Shown piece after piece: positions 1-12,574 of a stretch of 64,000 bases of DNA (within the stretch, counting starts at the first letter, position 1; each line of letters starts with the position of its first letter). A program made the position numbers and the translations under genes. This stretch comes from Atrichornis clamosus (Eukaryota > Chordata > Aves > Passeriformes > Menuridae), in assembly GCA_013400975.1 (NCBI GenBank), contig WBMZ01011561.1, forward strand, positions 81,200-145,199, in the 5' to 3' direction. The notes under the pieces are model-generated. The model saw only the letters and a program-made list of their open reading frames with translations. It did not search any database and was not told the DNA's origin.

Positions 1-1739
1 TAATGATACTTCAGGTTCCAAGAGAAGCTAGATAAACATGGTTTTATCTTCTTTCTGTACATGCATGCCTTGAGTTCTAGATATTATTGACCTGGTATGT
101 TGACACTTCAGTGGCAGAAGACAAACGCTTTCTCAAAGAGTGGAAAACCTAAGACATCACAGATCCAGTAAATACCATGTCACAGACCCTGAGAAGAAAA
201 ACGTCTTTAATGACCTTGTGGCTCCATGGTAGGAAACTGAATTTTGAATAAGATCAAGTAAAATTTTACCAAACTATCTGTATTCTTGTGGTAGATATCT
301 GGGTTCTAATTTATCTTTTTCATACACTGAAAAGGGGGGTGGAAATTTGGCTTGCATCTCAATTTAGGCTCATTAATAATGAAAATATGATGATAAAAAG
401 TATGAGAATTGAGAAACAATTTGTGCATAATTAAGAAAGAACCTGCGTACTCTAAATTAGAGATGAAGTATCATTGTTGCTAGGCAACAACTGTTCATGA
501 AAGATCAACTTCTACTTAAGACAGCTAAACACATAATAAACATAGAGCAGTTTCAGGTATATCTGTAAATGAAGAGTAACACAAAGAAGAGGATTTCTAT
601 GTCATTCTATCAGTGTGAAGAAAAAATATGGCCCTTTTGTCCATAAAGTGAAAATTAAAGCTGTCCATTACATAGCATTTTACCTTGATTCTGTTATCAG
701 CAGCTCATACATCTTGGTGGTAAAACCTTCTGACTACTTGAGTTTCTGAAAATTGGTAAGAGATATTGTGAACTTCAGAACTATACCAGTGCTTTTCTTT
801 TAAATGAATCCCCAGTATCACAAATGAAATAACGCCTTTACAACATCCAAAAATCTCTCAAAAACTGGAAAAACCTGAAGCAAAAGTACAATAGCAGTAC
901 AAGATTTAATAAAATGTTAATGTTCTTAGAGACAGGTATATAAAGAGAAAACTACACCTATAGAAATCTGAACTTTCCAAGAGATCGTCTGTCTGCAATT
1001 CATCCAGTTAAAACAGAATCACAACATTCCTGATAGCACAGCATCCTGGTCTTTACTCTAGGTTGTATCTTTAATCATTGAATCATACCTAGTCTCAAGC
1101 TAGAACAACACAAGGTATAGATATTCCTAGCTCCCTAAAGTTTCCACTGGATGTTTTTTCTTCATCTGTTTCTTTCTCAATATTTAATCAGGATATCTGT
1201 TTCTAAAATTATAGGGCTTTTTCCCCTTAACAGCTGACAAACCCAGCATTAGAAACGTTAATGTCTTGAGGCACAATGAGCTCCTGATCATGAAGCAAAA
1301 ATATAAAGAAAAAAAAGAAAGGAAAAAAGAGGACACTTTAAATATGCCTTTGTACTTGACTGAAACAAACGGGACACTGCATACAAAAAATCTCCAAGAG
1401 GTTACCTGAGATAAACTTTAGTGTGTGATTTTTATGCACATTAAAAAAACCCCCGACACATCTGCATACAAATATATACATTGTGTATTGAATTTATCAC
1501 AAACATGTCAAAGAGATTAACACACAAAGGTAATTAAGTTAATAGTAGAGGTGACATTAATCAGATTATTCTGGTACAGAGTAAGATAGGAATATAGTAG
1601 GACTGGGGTATACTGAGGAACGAATGATCCTCCATCTTGATTTTGGGAAATCAAAACTTTGATCTCTGAAAGATGTTTGTATGTTCAAATTCAATGCCAC
1701 AGGATATTTCTCAAGTCAGTCTAAGTCAGTTCTAGGGAT
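1..1739. other. AT-rich non-coding stretch
   Basis: No long open frame, no recognisable exon and no repeat of a family I know is visible here. There are short purine-rich tracts (for example 1306-1333) and A/T runs. The one motif that stands out is the palindrome at 474-490, listed separately. I read this as intergenic or intronic DNA. Confidence 0.6.
474..490. promoter_or_regulatory. RFX X-box-like palindrome
   Basis: The core GTTGCTAGGCAAC (476-488) fits the known RFX-family X-box form, two inverted half-sites GTTGCY and RGCAAC with a one-base spacer. The arms TTGTTGC and GCAACAA are perfect inverted repeats around TAG. RFX factors bind such sites in cilia-related and other promoters and enhancers. 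There is no nearby gene to support function, so this is a motif match only. Confidence 0.3.
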
Positions 1740-2036
1740 AGAATTTTTAGCACAGCCTGTTGTGACAGGACAAGGGGAACAGGTTAAAAATAAAAGAGAA
1801 TATATTCAGGCTAGATATAAGGAGTAACTGTTTTACAATGAGAGTGGTGAAACACTGGCACAGGTTGTCCAGAGAGGTGATAGATTCTCCATCCTTGAAA
1901 ACATTCAAGGCTGGTTTGGAGGGGGTGGTCTCAGCAACTGAGTCCTGTTGAAGATGTACCTGCTCATTGCAAGGGTGTTGGACAAGATGATATTTAAAGG
2001 TCTCTTCCAATCCAAATCATTCTATGATTCTATGAT
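1740..2036 (+). mobile_element. CR1 LINE fragment, 3' end (sense)
   Basis: The piece starts with a degenerate copy of the CR1 block GTGACAGGACAAGGGG and runs through GAGAGTGGTGAAACACTGG, the ACAGGTTGTCCAGAGAGGTG block and the ATTCAAGGCTGG block. It ends at the diagnostic 3' terminus with two tandem ATTCTATG-type units at about 2018-2036. It is 5'-truncated, as most CR1 copies are, and diverged. An open frame on the opposite strand here (1747-2010) is only the antisense of the LINE tail and is not a gene. Confidence 0.93.
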
Positions 2037-5000
2037 CATATAGACAGAAAAGACCCCCACAGAATGGAGACCGTGTATTAAGGGGGAAACCTTCAGCATT
2101 ACGTCCTTCATTCATGCCTGAGGACTGTCTGAGCAACTCCCTGACAGACCATAAACCCAAACTGTCAAATGGCTCCTATCTTTTCTTGTCAGCATCTCAA
2201 CTTCCTCCCACCTTCCTTCAGTGTTTGCCACACAGCCATGAAGCTGCTTCCAGCTCTATCACAGGCTGGGCAATATCCCAAGCTCCATCTCCACTTCTGC
2301 CACTCGTCTACTATTGAACGTCTGTGCCACTGCCTCCCTTGTGTCTTTTCTCCTCCATTGCAATGTTCCTGTACAATATATGCTGTGTACAGTCCTTAAT
2401 TATGCTTGTGCTAATTGGTAACTCATCCTGCTTCAGCAACAAGCAACTAAATCGGGAGTTGCACATGTTCACACCAAGCAGATAAATTAATGTGAATCAC
2501 TTGAAGTAACTTTGACTAACTCACATTATTGTTGTACCTATAAACCAGAAATCTTGTGCTGCATTTTAGCCACTCACAGGTGTTTCAGGGGGAACATATA
2601 ACTCCTGGATTCTGGATCATACAGACCCAGTTAATGGTTTACAGAGGAGATAGAAGATTCATATATTTTCGAGGCATAGAATTCTTTTATTGGTTAGGTT
2701 TTTTATGTATGTGTGTGTGTTGTTGTTTTGGGTTTTTTTGTTTGTTAATTTGTTTGGATTTAAGGATTTTTTGCATGGGAACTTGCTGGCATTTTCTTTT
2801 AAAGACAAAAGTGAAAGGAAAGCTATTTTGCCAACAACAAAAAATTGCTTCATGGTACTATTGTTCTCATTCAAGTTTGTGTTTTACAGAGTCCCATTAT
2901 TCTGTTCCTAAATTTCCTCAAGAATACTTGTTTCAAATGCTTACATGTCCTTTTTGTAACACTTGCTTACAGTTTTCTGGAAAAAAAAAAGTTATTATCA
3001 GGTGAGTATTTGCACACAGCTGCAGTGAAGACATTTCCAATTTAAAATAAATTCTCTGCGTTCCCCAAGTCAGATTATTAGGTGTATTACTCCCTGATTG
3101 GACTAACAAACTTATATTAATTTTTGAATGTCATATTAATGAATTGAAATCTGAAGTGTCTTTATGTAAAAAATGTCATAATTTACTTTTCAGGCATAAT
3201 CAATTTCAGGATTTAACATTTGTGATCATTTGACAAAATCAACAACTAAGACATCTTTGAAAACACAACTGGAGAAGAAACAGGAAAACCTTCCTCCCTC
3301 CTTCTGCCTCCCCCCAAAAAGAAAGAAAATACTAGAAATAGCTTGCAGTCTGTGGTGAGGGCTAATTCATGAATCCTGTTCTGACTGGTACTATTCACAG
3401 ATCCAGTTTGAATTTTGACACTCTCAATCCATAGAAATGAAAAAAATGTGCCTATTTCCAATCCTTTAGCCATCATTGAATTAATGGTATTAGTACTTTT
3501 AAGGAACAGTGACTTCCTGCATCTTCCCTTGCATTTGTTAGAGGAATATTTTATTTTAACAAATACACTTTTATTTCCTTACAGAAGCCTTAAAATTCCT
3601 TTGTTTTCCTCCATCTGATACAAAGGACTGTAATTTACATTCTTCTGCATTGAAACATTTTTTGGCTAAGAGGTCATTTCACCTTGGACACTTTTTTCTT
3701 CTTTTCTTCTTTTTATCCCTTACATGCATATGCTTCCTTTCTTTACAGCTACGTCACTTAAAACCTAAAGCCTCTGGCACTTCTGACTATTTTTCCTTCT
3801 TAAAGTTTAGGGGTTTTTTCATTAGGTACTAGTTCAGCCATCCTGTATTTTGAACCTGAGCAGAAATTAGTTTTTACATAATAAAAGAACATCTTTGGAC
3901 TCCACAATCAGGTTTTTTCCATCCTAATTGACTTTGAGATGTCTTTACTTGCAGGAACCTCTTATTTTCTCCACTCTCTGATGTCACAACTCATATCTAC
4001 AAAAACTCTTGCTCTATATTTCCAGCAACATTTATAGCTTTTCTAACATCAGAAAACAAATGTCACCATCCCGAATAACGGTGTAACAATAAAAACAACC
4101 TCAGCATGCCTGGAGTTATAGCTCAAGAGTACAGTCAATTTACCATTGTTAATCCCATTAAGTAGGCACCTCCTGATCCCTAGCAACACCCAGGAACTGC
4201 ATTACACTTTGACTCGGGTAGCTGTGGTGAGCAACAAGCACTGTGACCCTATTGAGAGCGGTTTTCCAAAGGTGCACAGGCTTATTTTGAAGATGAAATA
4301 GGGTATATTGAAAATATGAATGCTTTCATCTGCCAAAGTGTTTTGCCTGATACTACCTAGGAGCTGCAGCCAGAGATCAGATATCTCATGTGCTCAGCTT
4401 TGTATAAAACCTATAATGAGGAGCTATTATCCAGTTCAGAGACAACAGAAAAAGGCGACTAGAAGCCACAAAGAGAGAAAAAGGATGACTAGAGAAAAAG
4501 AAATCAGTGAGACTATACTCATTAGCATGTCTTCCTTTTATAGTCATCCTAGAAAAGGTCACAGCTCTAATACCTCAGGATTCTAGAAATATAATCTTAA
4601 AATTAGCTTTTCAGTTTCAATTTCTGACCTGAGCACAATAATTACTGTTACTTCATTAAAAGCAAACCCACAAGTGATCAAATACACACCAAGTTGATCA
4701 TTTCTGTAGTGGTGTTATTTCTTGAGACAGCACTTAGCTAGAGCTGTGAGTAGCACACTCATTTCCATAGCAATCAGCACTGACATAACAATAAGTTTTA
4801 GTTGCCACTGGTAAGAACGAGCTTTATATGTTTTTGTATTCCTACAAAGTGTGAGCAAAAGGACATATTCATAATCTAAATAAACCAAAGGGCTGGGAAA
4901 GCATCTTCCAGACTTATTGTTATAACATATCTCAGAGAATGAGGGTCTGTCTAAATTACAAAATGCTGTTGTAACCGTTTCTGCAGAATGCCTCCTGCCA

Positions 5001-6683
5001 GTGCAAGATACTCACTGATCACAATTCAATCTCTGGTTATCAAACTGAACACAGAAGAGCAAATCTTGATTTACCCTGTAGAAACTGGGTACCTTGATAC
5101 CTCGACCAAATGTGTAAATATTAATGAGGTGACAGCATAATTGCAAGAGCTTCAATTATGATAATTAGACAGCATTCATGCTTCAGTGATGCTACAATTA
5201 TACTGCTCTATTCCAGCATCATAGCTTGGATACCACATCATTCTTCCTTCAGCAGGAAGAATAACTTGACCCTAAGGTATGGCTGAATTCAGAATTATTA
5301 CTTTTACATAAATATTTTACTAGAATTATGTTCTTAATATATGCTCTAGAAATGTTTATTTATTGATACATTTCCAAACTTAACAAAAATTTTGGGAGTG
5401 AGTACAGAAAATATGGAAGCTCCAGGTGAAATTCAGGCTTCTCAAATTCCAACGAAATTTTTAGCATGGTTCCAAAGGGATCTTCACCCTAGAAACGGTG
5501 ACTAGAGCAGGAAATTTAGTGGGAATAATCTCTTTTGAATAATATTAGTGCTTTGAGTCTGATTCTATTTATTACTGCAGATTCAATGTCTTAATGTTTT
5601 GTTTTTGAGGTCCGAGCTAGAACTACAAATTCATAGAAGTATTTACCACACTCAGAGTTATCTCAGAGGTCTTTAAAAAAGACTTTATCTCCATTGCCCT
5701 GTGCAGGTACATCCAACAGTGGCTCAGCATCATGACTCCCCCTGATATCACTTATGCTGCAGTATGTAGGAATTTCTATATAGGCATTTGTTTTGTTGTG
5801 TTGCAATCAGGACATAGTAATGGTAATTTCATAGTAATTTCTCCTTTACTCACATCATCCAACATAGGACTAACCTCAGCAACTCAGAGGAGGAAAGCTG
5901 ATGCACATGAGAAGCAGAGCCTAAGAGAAAGAAATGAGTATTGTTACTAGGCGAAAATAAAGCTATTTAGAAATTCCTAAAGGTGTTGACACACAGTCAT
6001 GAATTCAAATGGAAGGCTGTCAAGCAAAACAACCACAAGCTTGGTCTCTATGTAAACAGCAATTACTTGAATATAGGACTTTTGTAAAGCAATAACCCTC
6101 TGTCTTTTTTATAGTTCTTTTCCCCAGAAAGAAAATATAAATACCTTCTGGAGAAAAATTTTTCTTAGCAAGATTTAAGGCAAGTAACTATATCTTTTAA
6201 TGCGATGTTACCTCTGCAATGAAAAACAAAATTCTTCAGCTGACAAGACCTTTTCAAATTGTCTTTTCCTTTTTACTATTAAAACTTGCATTTTTGCCAC
6301 TATTTCTTTTCTGCTGCTTTAGAGCACTGTGAGATTCCTTCATTTACCTACATCTTATTAAAAGTATTTGAAAATGGAGGTAGATGGAAGACAATGCATC
6401 CAGTTCTGAGATCATTTGCCATGGTGAAATCCCAGCCAAAGGAGGTACTTCAGGTAAAATGAGGCAACCTTGGAAATCCAGCTGAAATCCATATATTTCA
6501 AATCATTTTATAATTTTGTGTTATGTCTTGTCACTTCCCATAGAATTTCCTGCAGAATAAGGGAAACATCTCTTTCCTAATTCTTATTCAAGATAGACAG
6601 AAAGTAGATACCAATACTAGTTGTAGGGTAATCCAAGACTTTGTAGAATTTTCAGAACTACTCTGGGAAAAAAAAAAATGGAA
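2037..6683. other. Unique AT-rich DNA, no gene recognised
   Basis: About 4.6 kb with only short chance open frames, such as 2556-3005 and 4320-4586, whose products look like translated T-rich or A-rich DNA. Pyrimidine tracts followed by CAG occur (for example near 3742) without a convincing exon downstream. The AT-rich block near 5110-5180 contains several TAAT-type homeodomain cores and could be a regulatory element, but nothing in the sequence proves that. Confidence 0.5.
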
Positions 6684-6706
6684 AACAAACAAACAAACAA
6701 ACAAAC
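6684..6706 (+). repeat. (CAAA)n microsatellite
   Basis: About five uninterrupted CAAA units follow an A-rich stretch. This is a short simple repeat. A similar AAAC tract sits at 8139-8160. Confidence 0.9.
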
Positions 6707-6843
6707 TGCCCCCCTCCTATCAAATATATTTCTTTAAGATTGTATGTAATCAAGGAAAAAAAAACTTTTCAAACAATATTAGTAGAGTAACATAAAAAGC
6801 AGGTATTTAATGAAAGCTTTCAGGTGCACAATATGGTAACGCA

Positions 6844-6938
6844 CACGTGCAGTGTCCAATTTTCACAGTTTTTATAGGTTTAACTATGCAGCACATCTAG
6901 CAAGCACATCCAATAGGAGGAACGGTTGCCCTGGCAAC
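6844..6938. promoter_or_regulatory. Candidate regulatory cluster: E-box, two CCAAT boxes, perfect RFX X-box
   Basis: Four sites lie within 95 bp: a CACGTG E-box (6844-6849), CCAAT at 6856-6860, CCAAT at 6910-6914, and a full-consensus RFX X-box, GTTGCC-CT-GGCAAC, at 6925-6938. The local DNA is less AT-rich than its flanks. The combination of X-box and nearby CCAAT resembles RFX/NF-Y target promoters known from ciliary and MHC class II genes. No TATA box, CpG island or first exon is visible, so this could equally be an enhancer or chance. Overlapping short open frames on both strands (6852-7073, 6884-7069) match nothing I recognise. Confidence 0.35.
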
Positions 6939-7218
6939 TTACCCCTGGATCTGCTATCGGAGCCTTTTCCAAGGGTTTCTGCCCCATATCTTGTTATGTC
7001 TACGAAGTTCAGTGGAAAACAAGGTGTCCCTTTTAAAAAATTCCTTTCCTTGGACATAAGACAAAACATGTAGCAAGAATGTGAGAAAGTTTAACTATTG
7101 TTCTAAAATGTGAGAAAGGTGAGAAATAAGTGAGAAAGTGCTAGAAATTATACAGCTATGTATATTAAAAATCTACAAAGCTACACATATATAAAAAGTC
7201 AAAAATCTTTAGGCATCA

Positions 7219-7267
7219 TTATATGTATATATATATATGCATATGTATATGTATGTATACACATACA
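7219..7267. repeat. Degenerate (TA)n/(TATG)n tract
   Basis: Alternating TA with interspersed GTAT and CATA units. A related TA-rich stretch continues weakly to about 7310. Confidence 0.8.
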
Positions 7268-10200
7268 GGTAAGCATATATGTAGAATTTAGACTTATTCA
7301 TATATATATTTATTAACATGCATAAATCTGTATTGTCCGTCTCAAAATCTAAAGAACTGGTTTGCTTTTAGAGTTGCAGATTAAAACGTAAATTGAGCTG
7401 CACTTGACTTTTTGTAGTGCTTCATTTTGTGCAGTTCTAAGCAGTTACTGGTCAGAAAACAAATGCAGCATAATATTGTTCGCCACTTTAGTGTTAAATG
7501 ATTCCTGACTTCCATGCTATGTGACCCAGCCAACAACATTTGTGGGGAGTTTTTTTCTTGTCCTTTGTGAGCTAGCTTAAAGGGAGGAAAAATTCTGAGG
7601 TTTATTATCAAGTTTTCTCTGGATGCTAAGGTGAGAAGCACTGTTTTTAACAGGACTATTTAGAGGTTGAGCATCAAACCTAACTTAGTTTCCTAAACTC
7701 TTTTCAGAGAAAGACCTCTGTTCTCTCTGAATCTATGCCCATTACTCATAGGAGTCAATTCCTCTGAGCCACGTGTTTCCAAACCTGGTGTTTACATTGT
7801 GTAGGGCTAACTAACAGACTGGCAACTGCTCTAGGACCTGGGTCCCTCTTGAAGCTCTAAACCCTCCACCCCAAAACATGCATGTGCCTCAAAGACAAGG
7901 AGGGATATTTTTTACTCTGCCAGAGTGATGTTTTAATAGCGTTGTGCTCGGGTTTGGGTTACCTGCCTTGGAACTATCCTGACTTGGCAATGACTGGGCA
8001 GAGCTATCGGACCAGTGTTGAGGAACCAGTTTAGTGTACAAGGCAAGCCTGTCTTAGGTACCTCTAGGATGCAAGAGTTATGGAAAACCCTCTAGAACTA
8101 TATCCATGCTTCTCCTTAGGTAGAATTACTTACTTTACCAAACAAACAAACAAACAAAAAGTCTGGAAATACAGTATGAAATACAGTGTACACTCAAGGA
8201 GCAAACTAGACATCCATGGGAACCACATTGTTTAGCATCATGGCTGTACCTGTAGCTGTATTCTATTGCAAATGAAATCATGCTTCAAGTGTCCTTGTTC
8301 AGTTCTTTTGAATATAGAGAAAATCCATACAATAGTTTAAAGATAGTTTTTTTTCAATGGCTGAAGTTCAGTGAGCTGAATCCCACCCGGTGTATTCACA
8401 TGAATAGCAGCTGTTATGGAAACCTCTCTCCAGTCAAATCTACCTGCTTGTGCAGCTCAGCTGTAATCAGTTCAGCTAGCAGCTGAGGAAGAGGCTCAGT
8501 CTCCAGGCCATTAACCTCCCAGTGGTACATCCAGGAGTGGAGACGCTGCAGAAGTGCTTACTGCAAAGTTTACCTTTCTGCTGCAAGTAGCCCCACCATT
8601 ATTTCTCATCTCTGTAACTCACACAAACCAAGTATTGTTCTTTTCAATATTGATAATTAAAGATAGATGAACTTTTGCCCTTATTCCCTGTGGTCTACTA
8701 GTTTTCCTCATTTCTTGGAGGTTCCAGCTTGAGCAATCAGTGATTTGGGTATGAGTCCATTTTGTAATCTGCAACACAACATGTCCCATTAAGGCAGCAA
8801 CAGGCCGGAGCAAAGAAGCCATTGGAGCATCTCACTATTTCCCATTTGTCATGCTCCTTGATTTGCCTGTTGTTAATCAGCAGAAAAACCTGCTGTCTCA
8901 AAGTGAAACCAGTCAAAGTGGCTGTAAGCAAATCCACAAACACTTAGTAGCAGTGGCAGAAGGAAAAATTAACCCAAACATTTACAGTTATCTTCTGGGG
9001 TTTTATTTGTTTATTTATTTCTTAATGGCAGACTTCTTAGAGTAGTTAAACATTTTAGACTGCGGAGGTAATAGAATTTTAATTGAATCATTTAAAGGGT
9101 GCAATTTGTCACATTTAGTAGTAATTTTAATTACTTAATAAATTGCTTTGGTGTCATGTCTGAATTTCATTTTGAGTACTATATTTCTTAAAAATTACTG
9201 AATTGATTAATATTAAAATATAAGTATTCAAATCAAGCAATTATTTAAGCAGTTAATGACTTAATGTAAATTTTAAAATAAGAAAAATGGATGTCAGCTA
9301 AACAGCATTAGGGTTTGACCCTGAATTCTTCACAGAGAGAATTCCACACAGACAATATCTTAGTTGTGTTCAGTGAAACCATTCCTGGAAATTAATATGA
9401 GTTTGCATATTCAAGGAATGAAAGTCATCTACTATAACTGTTTATTTATTTCTGAGTTCTGTGTTTGAGAGAGTATACATATGAGTAGAAATATTTGGGA
9501 TTAAAGGACCAACTCCAGATTTCCAGGTAAGAGTGTTTGAAAAGGCATGAGGAATCTGAATTTGTTTGGCATGTATCATTGTTCAAGTGGAAAGAATTTT
9601 ATTTGCAGACATTTGATAACGGTTTCTGAGTTGTTTCAAAGGAAGATATTCCAAATATTCATAGTTTGTAAAGATAAAATTTGCCATCACCTTATTTGAT
9701 TTTCTGTATAGCTAAAGCTAGATGACACAACCCACATAATCTTGTTTTAAACCAAATAAATGATATTTCATCTTGTAAGGAAGAATACAGACACGAAACA
9801 CCAATATGTCCACCTTAAGTAAGTAAATTCAGAGTAAAGAAGCAAAAAGCCAGAACTGTAATTTCCAAATCTAACATGCCCGACATCTAACTCATGGCAT
9901 TATGCTAAAGTTCTCTTCAGAGAAGCTGAGCAAATTGTATGTACAATGAAAGTGGCCTTAAGAAACTACCTAGGGGAAGAAATTGATTGCCTAGTTTTAA
10001 CTAAAAGTCAAACAAATTAGTGCTGAAATCCACAGGGATACTTAATGATCACATGGGAGTTGGGGTTACTTATTGGTAGCAAAGAAGATTTAGTGCATTT
10101 CCAAGCTATCACTGTTTTTCCATTATATGCATAACATTTGTTTTATCTCTATTAAGCTTCAGATTTTATAGCATTAATCATCTTCCACTTAACTAGTAAT

Positions 10201-10569
10201 TAAGAGGCAGAACAGTACAACACAATCTAAGAAGTCAGAGGACTCTCTGTTTCTCACCTTGCTTCATTTTTTTATAGCTGAAAACACCATTGACTCACGC
10301 CCAGGCAAGAACATAACACAGGTGTGAACCCGGCTTTGCAGCTGGCAGTAACTGAGACCTCCCTTTCATGAGGTTGTTAAATGGTGGTCACCAATGCTGA
10401 ATTTATCACTATACAAAAGGAAATGCTCTTAGCAAAAATTAAAAAAAAAAAAAAAGAGGTTGAGGTAAACTGAAGGTCCTCTCTGACATCTAGACCAACT
10501 CGGCTCATTAAGGCAGCCTTCTTTCATGCTCTTCTTTGTCAGGGTTGTTCCTCCTATGGCAATTCAATT
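7268..10569. other. Unique DNA, no gene recognised; very AT-rich block 9078-9290
   Basis: No exon or known repeat could be assigned. An AAAC microsatellite lies at 8139-8160. The segment 9078-9290 is exceptionally AT-rich with many TTAA, TAATT and ATTA cores. That composition is seen in matrix attachment regions and in homeodomain-rich conserved enhancers, but sequence alone cannot decide between these and plain AT-rich DNA. Confidence 0.5.
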
Positions 10570-10685
10570 GCCAGCAAGCCTGCAGGTGACACCAGTCTGG
10601 GAAGGCAGTGAGCAAACAGACAGACTCAAGCTGTAGAGTGACCTGGTGGCAGCTGGGGCTGCAGGCAATGTCTGGGAGCCAATAC
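10570..10685 (+). mobile_element. Possible CR1 ORF2 remnant
   Basis: The phrase GCAGGTGACACCAGTCTGGG resembles the CR1 ORF2 segment that encodes the catalytic FADD box region of the reverse transcriptase (GCAGATGACACCAAGCTGGG type). The following GACAGACTCAAGC and CTGGTGGCAGCTGG are only loosely similar. The match is short, so this is a weak call; the unit ends where the dispersed repeat at 10697 begins. Confidence 0.3.
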
Positions 10686-10696
10686 GAAGAAGCATC

Positions 10697-10950
10697 TGTC
10701 TAAATACTCATGAGGAACTTGGTGATATATGAACATCTGAGCATCTGTGGTACTATGGGGTAAGTTGTATAGAATGAGGGAACTAATTGTTTTCTATTTC
10801 TGCCTTAAAGAAATTTAGAGTTAATGACATCCTTGTTTCCGGCCTCCTCCTAGTTACTACACTTCATCTTGGGTGAAAAAACCCAGCAACAAAAAAACCC
10901 ACCTTGATGCCTTGAAATTGCCTTTCCAGGTCTGATGATTCTGTAATCTT
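10697..10950 (+). repeat. Unclassified dispersed repeat, copy A
   Basis: This shares an ordered series of blocks with the copy at 12575-12985: TGTCTAAATACTC at the left, then TCTGTGGTACT, then GAGTTAATGACATC, then the strongest block GATGCCTTGAAATTGCCTTTCC (10905-10927). Order and orientation are the same and the intervening DNA is alignable but diverged. The two copies sit about 1.9 kb apart. I do not recognise the family. It may be an old LTR or other transposon fragment, or a local duplication. Confidence 0.6.
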
Positions 10951-12574
10951 GTGAAATGTGTTGCCAGTCTAATCTTATGTTTGTCAGGTCTTTCTGTTCA
11001 AACGTGGCTCTTCCCACCTTTAGATAATACACTGTTGTTATTTTGACTTTCCTGCAACCCTGTCTTTCTGTCTAAAAGGCATTTCTAGACAAATTCATGT
11101 CTTCTTTCATCCTAAATTCTCTGCCACAATCTGCTATTTACAGTCATCTGACAAGAAATTGGCTCATTCTCTGTGAGGCATTCAGTGAATATGTAGCTCC
11201 TTCCTCCCAGAAGAAAAATAAAGAAAGAAAGATCTTTTCACTTCTGTATTGCACAGAGGACAGAGAAAAAAACCCTCTTATTTTGCTCCTCCTTCCAATT
11301 TTTTTGAGTTTTGGTAAATCTTGTAAATATATTAAGTTTTTGATTTCTCTATGGAAAGCCTATGCCCACGTGTACATATACTGATATATATACGTATTTG
11401 TATAGACTGGGTGTAGATAATTGGATATACATATATAAACTTGTATATCTGGTCAAATTTTTCCTCAAAGAAAATATTTCATAATATATGAATTAATAAT
11501 TATGAGGTGATCAGACAGTGTTTATAACTTGTGTGAAAATCAAAATTTTCCCTATTCTTGCATGATGAGACTGTGGAAAAAGGAATAAGACAGTAGATGG
11601 GGGTCATGAGCTTAGACAAACGGAAACTGGGACATATAAAACCCCAGACTCTCCTTAGCTAACAATTTGTCCAAGACAGCAAGTCTGCTACTCTATCTGC
11701 TTCACTAAGGAGAAAAAGCAAATCACTGGGCTTAATGCAGTCCAATAGAGTTAAGTGACATATATGTGCTTGTACCTTTCTTAATTGCAAAAGTCTGGAG
11801 ATCAGGGGAAATATAACATTAAGAACACTTATATGACTCCTTTGTGTGCAATTCCCTACTTTGTTGAATACTCCTGTATAACCTCAGGGAGGTGAGTCAT
11901 AGCATTCACATTTTTAGAGACATTTTAGACACTTTTCTAGGACTTCAGATCCCCTGAGCTTGGAAAAGTTCATGTTTAGAAGTATGTAAGTAATTCGTTC
12001 AAGTTTGGTTTATTGCCTTTCTCTTTCTGAGTACAATTAGTTGAAGACATATAAATAGTTAAGACTACCTATATAGAGGGATAGATACTCCATATATATC
12101 ACTTATGAAGAGTGATTCTAGTACCTAAAGGGAGACTGGAATTCAGGCCTATGAATCAAAAGACTATGTCAGTGAGCTGCCTCTGAATTTCTGTTCAATC
12201 AGGAGACCACATTATGAAGTTATTTAGTCACTCAGCTGTGAATAGGAGCCTAGTGTTTTGGTTCATCTTCTTAGGATAATTTACGGATTTTGTTTGAATG
12301 TCGTTTCACAGCATCAATCATTAGGTCAGAGATTTTTAAAGACTTCCTGCCCTTTGGAGAACAGATGAATGACCTTCAGGCTAGCCAACAAGGCTAGTTC
12401 AGTTCAGCACATACCCTCAGAGGAGGAGTTGGCTCTCTGGACTAAGAGCAGATACAGATAGCCCACGCTCAGCCACAATCAGAGCCTTGTACTTCAGCAA
12501 GGTTCAAGCTCCCTCTGTCAGGTGATATTTCCTACTAACTAGCTGCAGAGCTCTGCACAACACCAATACACACA

